A stretch of 64,000 nucleotides of DNA. It comes from Zea mays (taxonomy: Eukaryota > Streptophyta > Magnoliopsida > Poales > Poaceae). Shown here one piece after another: positions 54,947 to 64,000 of this stretch (its first letter is position 1; each line of letters starts with the position of its first letter). Where the stretch lies: contig NC_050101.1 of the NCBI RefSeq assembly GCF_902167145.1, positions 178,432,428 to 178,496,427 of the forward strand, read 5' to 3'. The position numbers and the translations under genes are program-made. Below the pieces are notes generated by a model. The model saw only the letters and a list, made by a program, of their open reading frames with translations, made no database searches and was not told where the DNA came from.

Positions 54947-57900
54947 TGTAAACCCTAAAACTAAGCTAAGAGTTTGGGTATTCCTTTTATGTCTTTTATG
55001 TATTTTACGAGGAATAATACTACGAAGATGAGTAAAGATAAAATAGGAATACCTTCAATCTAGTAGAACAAGTTATTCTCCGCAAGAAATTTAAAGAATA
55101 CCCTTAAACATATTCAAGATTAAGTGATTCTTAGTAAAAGAGAATACATTAATTGCCCCTAAACAAGTAAGATAATGGGTATTAATTTTAGCTAGCTTGG
55201 AATTTGATCATATACTCAAAAATAATGTCTTTCCTAAAATAAAATAAAATGTGTACATTGAGCCTTTGCCTAAACCAAGGAATAAAATAATCTGGGTAAA
55301 TATATAAATTACATATGCTTTGTATTCATGCCGAGTATTTCTTTGATTGTGCATGTAGCTAGACACAAGATCTGCACTCAAATATAAATTGGGATTTAAA
55401 TTTCGAATTTGAAGTTGAAAGAAGAAAAGAAAAAAAAAGAAATAGGAATGAATAAAAGAAAAAGAAAACAATTTTTTAGCTTGGGCCATTTTTCTCGTGC
55501 GTCGGCCCAAGTAACCTTCAACCGCACAGCCCAGCTCCTGCGCGCCCTTCTGACCGGCGGGTCCCGCTCGCCAGACGTCCCTTCCACCGTGTGCGCTCAC
55601 CAGGCCACTGCCCGTGGGCCCCGTCCGAAGGGATCGTCTTCCCCGAACGACTCCACGCGAATCCGCGGACTCAGGTGTGCGCAGCCGCATCTTCCGCTAC
55701 AGGGTCCGCAATCGGCGGAACTACCCTCCCGACTTCGGTGCACCTCTCGGGGTATAAATCTGGGGCCGTTTTCCCGTCAGCCACCGTCCACCGAGCGTCG
55801 TGAACCCTCACCATTGTAACACCCGAGAGAGAGAGAAAACGTGAGATGCCGCTGCGGGAGATTTGTGCTAATGGCAATGGCGGGTCTTCGGAAATGGACC
55901 CACGGGCCTCATCATGCCGCTCGGAATACCGCCGTGGCCTTGTCGTGGGCGGAGCTCTTGGAATTGCTTGCCATGGGAACGTCGCCGCCGCGGATCCGCC
56001 TCTTGCCGCAGCCCTGCTTCTCTGCTTCCCCATTACTGGTATGGTGTACCTCAATCAGATTGTTGAGTCCTCCGGTTTGCGTAGCACTAGTTAATCGGTG
56101 GGATTAAGCCTCAAATCGCGTGCTGGCCAACTCCGGCAAGGAGCGCGGCCGCATACCTGTGCGCCGCCGTGGGCCTCGGTTTCGTCGTGGCCTGGGTAAT
56201 CCGCCGCGGGGAGCTGTCGGCCGAAGGGAAGGTGTCCGCGGCCGTTAGATTCGTGATTGGCGGCTGCGATGGCTCGGTGCTTACGTTGACCGGGACCGTA
56301 GGATCTGAATTCATCGGGCACGATTAGATCAGGGGAAATTGAATCCGAGCCGTTGGGATGTGATCGGGTGGTCCTGGGCGGTTGATACCCCTTCGCGGTG
56401 CGGGTTTTGCAAAAGGGCCCCTCGGTTAGTTTAAAATTGAACCCGCCGTCCACCTAGGTTGCGGCCTGAGTCTTAGAAGTATTTGCATCATAGACCCTGG
56501 ACTCTCTAGGAATTGGTGCGAGGTCCAGATGGGGGATTATATTCATAAAATCAGTTAGAAAACGAATTTTAGTATCAAATTTATTGAAGAAACTTGACAA
56601 ATTCATAGAAAATCCATACTTGGTCCAAATTAGTCCATTTCACTTTCTAAAATTTTGTAATTTTATTCTCTAGCACTTAGAGTCTCTGTATTTTCATGAA
56701 AACAGTATTAAAAATAATCTCTCACTAAATCCTATTTTAAGCACATAAAACCTTAGGAAATTCGTATCTCCTCCGTTTTAACTCCGATTTGATCCGTTCA
56801 AGTCGCGTTAGTCTCGTAGCGACGCGTGGAATATTATTACTCAGTTTATTCTTATGTTTGGTGTGATGTTAATTTTGCATATACCATGTTTGTTGTATTG
56901 CTACGACTAGCAGTGAGGACACGTGTCATCTGAAGATCATCCTGGTACCTGGAATCTCAAGTGTCAGGCAAGTTGTGCCCTTGATCACTTCTTTTTACCC
57001 ACTCATGTTCTAATTAATCATAATGATCTGCATAGGTTAATTTTGATGGGACCCAATAGGTTACCCTAGTTTGATTATCTTTACACCTTGTTACCACTGA
57101 ACTTTTTGGGTAGTACTTGCTAGTGCTTTATGTGGTTTTGGGTATGAAGATACATTACTCATGATTATACTATTGTTATCCGTTGTTATTTATCGTTCAT
57201 GATAAGATCATTATGTTAATTGGAACATGGAGCGACCACCCGGGAAAACAGTGCTACCACAAGGGTTTAATGGGACGCCCTTGGCTGATTAATTAGGAAA
57301 GCTAGTGGAGGACTACCTTACCCGAAAGGGGCAAGGGCAGTAGGGGAGTGGTCAGTGTAGGGAGGCCCTCGGGAGGATTTTGCTGCGATGGCGGTCCTGC
57401 AAGGGATTCCTGCATTGGAGCTTCCTATAAACTGTAGCGGGTTTTCTGAAGCTAATGGAACTTTGTAAAGGCCTCGTAGTGTTACCCTGCCTCGCCTCCT
57501 CGGTAGAGGTGTATGGGAAGTCGCGATCCCTTGGCAGATGGGTAACATGACTTGTGGGTAAAGATGCGCCACCTCTGCAGAGTGTAAAACTGGTATACTA
57601 GCCGTGCTCACGGTCATGAGCAGCTCGGACCCTCACATGATTAATTTATGGAACTAAATTCAATTTGTCATATGCATTGCATCGCAGGTGATGATGTTAC
57701 TTTTGTTCTACTATTTACTTGGGTTGGTATTTACTTATACTTAGTAATTGCTAATAAAATTTTGACCAACTTTAAAAGCAATGCTCAGCTTCAACCATCC
57801 TCTTTGGTAAGCCTTACACTTCACATGAACTCACACCTTTGGCGAGTTCATGCACATTATTCCCCACAACTTGTTGAGCGATGAACGTATGTGAGCTCAC

Positions 57901-58199
57901 TCTTGCTGTCTCACACCCCCCCACAGGTCAAGAACAGGTACCGCAGGATGAAGCGCATGGAGGATGCTGCGATGTGTTCGTGAGAGGTCTAGGTCGTCGT
58001 CTCCCAGTCAACTTTGGGTTGCTGGACCGTTGTCTCCTTATAATGTAATTATTTATTTTGTACAGAACTCCTGTTATGTAGTAAAGATGTGACATTCGAT
58101 CCTGTGCCATGAATCATCATATGTGTGAGACTTGGTCCCAGCACACCTGGTGATTATGTTCGCGCCCGGGCTTTGGACCCCTAAAACCCGGGTGTTACA
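54947..58199 (+). repeat. 5' LTR of the long-LTR element
   Basis: 3,253 bp, TGTAAACCCTAAAAC to CGGGTGTTACA. A TATA box GGTATAAATC lies at 55751-55760. A GC-rich part (about 55480-56450) contains protein-like reading segments (see findings). Confidence 0.93.
55751..55760 (+). promoter_or_regulatory. TATA box in the long LTR
   Basis: GGTATAAATC, with the identical copy at 60338-60347. The GC-rich stretch around it and a downstream CCACCGTCCACCGAG are consistent with a promoter. Confidence 0.55.
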
Positions 58200-58201
58200 G
58201 A

Positions 58202-58216
58202 AGTGGTATCAGAGCA
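58202..58216 (+). promoter_or_regulatory. Primer binding site of the long-LTR element
   Basis: GTGGTATCAGAGCAATG starts within 4 nt of the LTR end; it matches the initiator-Met tRNA primer site. Confidence 0.85.
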
Positions 58217-59510
58217 ATGTTGACTGTAGGACGAAACCTAGATAGAACTGGATAACCCTTATCTACTTACCTTTGCTACTCTGATTCTTTTCTAAACTTT
58301 TCTTAATCTTTTCTCATCTATTTCCGCTTGACTCTGATCATTCTTACCTTTTCCTTCTAAAGACAAATGTGGATTTCACACTTTGAAATCCCGTGCCTAA
58401 AGTGACCTTTAGGAATAGGAGACCTAATCTTAGGAACAAAAGCAAAACTATTTTTGTAGATATTGGTATGCTTGAGTATTTGTTCTTATGATACTTGTCT
58501 GATTTGGATCTTTGATTGAGTGTGATGGGCTGTGGAGTAATGTCCACAATTACATCTGCATGTACGTATAGGCTTAAATAGAATTCATAAGAAAACCAAG
58601 CAATTTAGATAATCCTCCATTAAAATGTATCTATCTCATAGAGATCCCTCTAATCTTAAAAGACTCTCCCATATCTTAATAGATTCATCGTATTTTATAA
58701 GATTCTCTCTCTCTTATCTTACTAGATCCACCTCATCTTAAAAGATTCTTCTTACCTTAATAGATTCATCTTACCTTAAAAAGATTCTATCTTATCCTCT
58801 CGACTTGTCATAACCAATTTGCTTACCTCATCCTAGAGTAACAACCATGATCTAGCCTAAAATAAATAGATCTTATCTAGTTATACCAATCTGATCTAGA
58901 TCCCACTAATCTAACATGAGCTAATCCAAATTTAGTTACTTAAGTAAGTTAGACATAAATTAGGCCCTGATTCTATAAACATATCTTACCCTAAATTAAT
59001 GCCTTGGACTAACTCATCCGTAAACAACAACCTAACCTACATCATAGGTTGCCTAATCCAGATATCCTAAAAGCAAAGTAAAAACTCTGTTTAAATCTAA
59101 CTACCTCATGTACCCTAGCTATCCTAGCTATAGCCATATGTCCTCAACTCGGATGGCAACTCCAGGAGGAAGGCCAAAGAAGACCAACATCGTCAAGGAA
59201 GGAGAAGGAGATCAACCTCGACATGGAAGAATACGAGTCAAATCAAGATCTCGAGATAATTCAAGATTCACCACCCAAGATGAAGTCTTTCCTTATTATA
59301 CTCATCCTTGCCACGACCTATACTTGCCATAACCATACCTCATCTGACCTAATAGATGGCTAGACATACAATATCCATGTGTTCCAAATCGTCTACTAAC
59401 CGTTATGTAACAACTTGAACAAAACTTTGATTTCCAAAACCCAAATGAGAAACTAAAATTTTAAACCAAACCTATTGTATCCCTTTTCTTGCAAATCTCG
59501 GGGACGAGAT
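58217..59510 (+). other. Internal region of the long-LTR element, non-coding
   Basis: AT-rich with degenerate repeats TCTTACCTTAATAGATTC around 58650-58800. The longest frame (59108-59332) is not a recognisable gag. No protein domain is seen, so all coding sequence has been lost or never existed. Confidence 0.8.
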
Positions 59511-59532
59511 TTCTGTTAAGGGGGGTAGGATT
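59511..59532 (+). promoter_or_regulatory. Polypurine tract of the long-LTR element
   Basis: AAGGGGGGTAGGA lies just before the 3' LTR. Confidence 0.8.
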
Positions 59533-62500
59533 TGTAAACCCTAAAACTAAGCTAAGAGTTTGGGTATTCCTTTTATGTCTTTTATGTATTTTACGAGGAA
59601 TAATACTACGAAGATGAGTAAAGATAAAATAGGAATACCTTCAATCTAGTAGAACAAGTTATTCTCCGCAAGAAATTTAAAGAATACCCTTAAACATATT
59701 CAAGATTAAGTGATTCTTAGTAAAAGAGAATACATTAATTGCCCCTAAACAAGTAAGATAATGGGTATTAATTTTAGCTAGCTTGGAATTTGATCATATA
59801 CTCAAAAATAATGTCTTTCCTAAAATAAAATAAAATGTGTACATTGAGCCTTTGCCTAAACCAAGGAATAAAATAATCTGGGTAAATATATAAATTACAT
59901 ATGCTTTGTATTCATGCCGAGTATTTCTTTGATTGTGCATGTAGCTAGACACAAGATCTGCACTCAAATATAAATTGGGATTTAAATTTCGAATTTGAAG
60001 TTGAAAGAAGAAAAGAAAAAAAAAGAAATAGGAATGAATAAAAGAAAAAGAAAACAATTTTTTTAGCTTGGGCCATTTTTCTCGTGCGTCGGCCCAAGTA
60101 ACCTTCAACCGCACAGCCCAGCTCCTGCGCGCCCTTCTGACCGGCGGGTCCCGCTCGCCAGACGTCCCTTCCACCGTGTGCGCTCACCAGGCCACTGCCC
60201 GTGGGCCCCGTCCGAAGGGATCGTCTTCCCCGAACGACTCCACGCGAATCCGCGGACTCAGGTGTGCGCAGCCGCATCTTCCGCTACAGGGTCCGCAATC
60301 GGCGGAACTACCCTCCCGACTTCGGTGCACCTCTCGGGGTATAAATCTGGGGCCGTTTTCCCGTCAGCCACCGTCCACCGAGCGCCGTGAACCCTCACCA
60401 TTGTAACACCCGAGAGAGAGAGAGAAAACGTGAGATGCCGCTGCGGGAGATTTGTGCTAATGGCAATGGCGGGTCTTCGGAAATGGACCCACGGGCCTCA
60501 TCATGCCGCTCGGAATACCGCCGTGGCCTTGTCGTGGGCGGAGCTCTTGGAATTGCTTGCCATGGGAACGTCGCCGCCGCGGATCCGCCTCTTGCCGCAG
60601 CCCTGCTTCTCTGCTTCCCCATTACTGGTATGGTGTACCTCAATCAGATTGTTGAGTCCTCCGGTTTGCGTAGCACTAGTTAATCGGTGGGATTAAGCCT
60701 CAAATCGCGTGCTGGCCAACTCCGGCAAGGAGCGCGGCCGCATACCTGTGCGCCGCAGTGGGCCTCGGTTTCGTCGTGGCCTGGGTAATCCGCCGCGGGG
60801 AGCTGTCGGCCGAAGGGAAGGTGTCCGCGGCCGTTAGATTCGTGATTGGCGGCTGCGATGGCTCGGTGCTTACGTTGATCGGGACCGTAGGATCTGAATT
60901 CATCGGGCACGATTAGATCAGGGGAAATTGAATCCGAGCCGTTGGGATGTGATCGGGTGGTCCTGGGCGGTTGATACCCCTTCGCGGTGCGGGTTTTGCA
61001 AAAGGGCCCCTCGGTTAGTTTAAAATTGAACCCGCCGTCCACCTAGGTTGCGGCCTGAGTCTTAGAAGTATTTGCATCATAGACCCTGGACTCTCTAGGA
61101 ATTGGTGCGAGGTCCAGATGGGGGATTATATTCATAAAATCAGTTAGAAAACGAATTTTAGTATCAAATTTATTGAAGAAACTTGACAAATTCATAGAAA
61201 ATCCATACTTGGTCCAAATTAGTCCATTTCACTTTCTAAAATTTTGTAATTTTATTCTCTAGTACTTAGAGTCTCTGTATTTTCATGAAAACAGTATTAA
61301 AAATAATCTCTCACTAAATCCTATTTTAAGCACATAAAACCTTAGGAAATTCGTATCTCCTCCGTTTTAACTCCGATTTGATCCGTTCAAGTCGCGTTAG
61401 TCTCGTAGCGACGCGTGGATTATTATTACTCAGTTTATTCTTATGTTTGGTGTGATGTTAATTTTGCATATACCATGTTTGTTGTATTGCTACGACTAGC
61501 AGTGAGGACACGTGTCATCTGAAGATCATCCTGGTACCTGGAATCTCAAGTGTCAGGCAAGTTGTGCCCTTGATCACTTCTTTTTACCCACTCATGTTCT
61601 AATTAATCATAATGATCTGCATAGGTTAATTTTGATGGGACCCAATAGGTTACCCTAGTTTGATTATCTTTACACCTTGTTACCACTGAACTTTTTGGGT
61701 AGTACTTGCTAGTGCTTTATGTGGTTTTGGGTATGAAGATACATTACTCATGATTATACTATTGTTATCCGTTGTTATTTATCGTTCATGATAAGATCAT
61801 TATGTTAATTGGAACATGGAGCGACCACCCGGGAAAACAGTGCTACCACAAGGGTTTAATGGGACGCCCTTGGCTGATTAATTAGGAAAGCTAGTGGAGG
61901 ACTACCTTACCCGAAAGGGGCAAGGGCAGTAGGGGAGTGGTCAGTGTAGGGAGGCCCTCGGGAGGATTTTGCTGCGATGGCGGTCCTGCAAGGGATTCCT
62001 GCATTGGAGCTTCCTATAAACTGTAGCGGGTTTTCTGAAGCTAGTGGAACTTTGTAAAGGCCTCGTAGTGTTACCCTGCCTCGCCTCCTCGGTAGAGGTG
62101 TATGGGAAGTCGCGATCCCTTGGCAGATGGGTAACATGACTTGTGGGTAAAGATGCGCCACCTCTGCAGAGTGTAAAACTGGTATACTAGCCGTGCTCAC
62201 GGTCATGAGCAGCTCGGACCCTCACATGATTAATTTATGGAACTAAATTCAATTTGTCATATGCATTGCATCGCAGGTGATGATGTTACTTTTGTTCTAC
62301 TATTTACTTGGGTTGGTATTTACTTATACTTAGTAATTGCTAATAAAATTTTGACCAACTTTAAAAGCAATGCTCAGCTTCAACCATCCTCTTTGGTAAG
62401 CCTTACACTTCACATGAACTCACACCTTTGGCGAGTTCATGCACATTATTCCCCACAACTTGTTGAGCGATGAACGTATGTGAGCTCACTCTTGCTGTCT

Positions 62501-62789
62501 CACACCCCCCCCACAGGTCAAGAACAGGTACCGCAGGATGAAGCGCATGGAGGATGCTGCGATGTGTTCGTGAGAGGTCTAGGTCGTCGTCTCCCAGTCA
62601 ACTTTGGGTTGCTGGACCGTTGTCTCCTTATAATGTAATTATTTATTTTGTACAGAACTCCTGTTATGTAGTAAAGATGTGACATTCGATCCTGTGCCAT
62701 GAATCATCATATGTGTGAGACTTGGTCCCAGCACACCTGGTGATTATGTTCGCGCCCGGGCTTTGGACCCCTAAAACCCGGGTGTTACA
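59533..62789 (+). repeat. 3' LTR of the long-LTR element
   Basis: 3,257 bp, almost identical to the 5' LTR; differences include an extra GA in the GAGAGA run near 60415 and single changes near 60757, 60879, 61263, 61430 and 62044. Confidence 0.93.
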
Positions 62790-63767
62790 GAAACGTGTTC
62801 GTCTATTCCATTTTTCTGTTTCTCGTATAACAATAGGTCCCATATATGGGTCTTCACAAACCACTTAAGCCTATCACGACAGAAATCCATACGCGTCGTA
62901 GCATTCTCACATAATACCACCTCGCTAGCTGAACGAGGGCAAGCGACTGAGCAAACTATAAAAAAAGATTAGTCAATTTTTCAACTCATATATTTCTTAG
63001 TTTTTTTACTAAAATAAAGTATAATATTTATTTTTATTAGTATAATATATTTTTCTTAGTCTTTTTACTAAAATAAAGTATACTATTTATTTTTATCAGT
63101 TTAATATCTTATATGTGGACCATATATTTATCCTGATATTAACTTTTTTATGGGTATCAAATATAATTGTGTGCCGTCGTAACACACATGTATCATATTA
63201 GTCTTTGAATATGACTACTATGAGACAATTGCATATTTGAGGCTCCTCCAAGGAAAAGTTTGGTGTGTGCTCAGGCATGAGGCTGCAGCATGTGTGGGAT
63301 CCATGGCAATTGGCGAGAGAATCAGGAGGAGATTCAATCGGGTTATGTTCGTTCGTGTTTTCTCGTGGCCATATCTTCAAATAATAAATGTGTATAATTA
63401 ATAAAGAGGTAAAACTATCTTGTCAGAGAGAAAATACATGAGATCAGATTATAAAAAGGAAGGATATACGTTAAATGATAGAATAATCAATTAGACACAT
63501 TTTGTAGTACTTTTTTACGGATTAAATCTTTCTGTTGACATTATTGCGAAACATACTGTTTAGAGTATTGTATATGCAATTGTCTCTCCCCCTACCCCGA
63601 AGGCCGACTACCCCACTGCTCCGCCTCGCCTCACGCCACCACGGGGGGAGCGGGAGCCCGCGTTCTGTGCCCTCCGCGCCGCTGCAGTCCCTCCCCCTGT
63701 CCAGGCGGAGAGATCAGGTTGCCGGAGCGGAGGGGGGATTGGAATTGGAGCGCCAGCACCACCACAG
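62790..63767. other. Intergenic DNA and promoter/leader of the PWWP-like gene
   Basis: Contains an AT-rich 55-bp tandem duplication at about 62994-63105 (TTTTTACTAAAATAAAGTATA repeated). From about 63590 the sequence becomes GC-rich and leader-like. No other gene seen. Confidence 0.5.
62994..63105. repeat. AT-rich 55-bp tandem duplication
   Basis: Two copies of a unit that includes TTTTTACTAAAATAAAGTAT and TTATTTTTAT, differing at a few positions. Confidence 0.8.
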
Positions 63768-64000
63768 ATGGGGGGTCTGCTCAAGGAAGAGGGCCCGGCG
63801 GTGGATGTCTCCGTGGAGGGTACCCTGGTCTGGCTGCGCCGCCCCAACGGCTCCTGGTGGCCCAGCATCGTCATCTCGCCGCAAGACGTCCCCGAAGGCT
63901 GCGCCCCGCCGCCGCGCTGCCCCGCCACGCCCATCATGCTCCTCGGCCGTCGCCCCGACGGACCAACCTTCGTGTATGCCGCTTCTTTCTTCCTTCCTTC
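63768..64000 (+). CDS. PWWP-like domain protein, first exon only (partial at window edge)
   Basis: The ATG at 63768 opens a GC-rich frame without a stop. The first 70 residues include VEGTLVWLRRPNGSWWPSIV followed by ATPIMLLGRRPDGPTFV. This is the pattern of the N-terminal PWWP-like module of plant nuclear proteins related to Arabidopsis At1g51745, where G-x-LVWVRRRNG-WWPG is followed by P-LLGR. The module is thought to bind modified histones or DNA; the substrate is unknown here. A splice donor is likely within CTTCGTGTATGCC at about 63972-63975, so the coding exon may end there and the last 25 bases be intron. The GC-rich, untruncated sequence suggests a functional gene continuing to the right. 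Confidence 0.75.
   Translation, partial: MGGLLKEEGPAVDVSVEGTLVWLRRPNGSWWPSIVISPQDVPEGCAPPPRCPATPIMLLGRRPDGPTFVYAASFFLP

Larger units (their letters stand above)
54947..62789 (+). mobile_element. Non-autonomous LTR retrotransposon with 3.25-kb LTRs, very young
   Basis: LTRs 54947-58199 and 59533-62789 flanked by GAAAC (54942-54946 and 62790-62794). Only 1,333 bp lie between them, with a primer site, a polypurine tract and no gag or pol. About six substitutions and three length changes separate the LTRs (about 0.2%). By LTR length and primer type it resembles Gypsy long-LTR families of maize, or a LARD-like derivative; I could not name the family. It inserted 660 bp after the RPN13 stop codon. 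A relic of the same family is at 39376-39688. Confidence 0.93.

Overview
The window is plant nuclear DNA, almost certainly from maize or a close Zea relative. It has large LTR retrotransposons nested inside one another, LTRs that I recognise as Opie/Ji (Sirevirus Copia), Grande-like and Zeon-like (Tat-lineage Gypsy), an Ac/Ds-type hAT element, CACTA ends, MITEs, and spliced genes in the low-copy islands. There is no bacterial or organellar content and no RNA gene. Family names rest on recall of sequence features, since no database search was possible.

Layout. 1-4745: low-copy DNA with no recognisable gene, ending in a 398-bp inverted copy of the 5' end of the RPN13 gene found 46 kb downstream. 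4746-36348: a nest. A small CACTA-like element is split by a Grande-like Gypsy (5006-35820, 5-bp duplication CTCGC). That Gypsy is split by an Opie/Ji Copia (8759-17710, duplication ACATC), by a Zeon-like Gypsy (20105-27743, duplication CTCGC) and by a Ds-like hAT element (27823-29009, duplication CTTAAGGC). 36359-39688: a truncated Opie/Ji copy abutting an LTR relic. 39689-43850: decayed, locally duplicated low-copy DNA invaded by a MITE and by a DNA transposon that itself holds a hAT MITE. 43850-49150: an L1-type LINE with an intact ORF2. 50838-54284: a 13-exon RPN13 proteasome-receptor gene. 54947-62789: a non-autonomous element with 3.25-kb LTRs, duplication GAAAC. 63768 to the end: the first exon of a PWWP-like gene, cut by the window edge.

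The most interesting content is in the two Tat-lineage elements. Each carries a multi-exon gene on the strand opposite to gag-pol, with consistent GT-AG introns. The encoded proteins share an apparent plant-retroelement N-terminal domain and a charged, coiled-coil-like tail. In the Zeon-like element the two LTRs look identical over 670 bp. It has no pol, and both gag (505 codons) and the antisense three-exon gene (1,014 residues when spliced) are fully open. In the Grande-like element the antisense gene has four exons and one homopolymer frameshift, and a separate small antisense acidic ORF has its own TATA box.

LTR divergence counted by eye gives a consistent order of events: Grande-like about 2%, Opie/Ji about 1%, long-LTR element about 0.2%, Zeon-like 0%. 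The real host genes are RPN13 and the PWWP-like gene. Nearly everything else is transposon.
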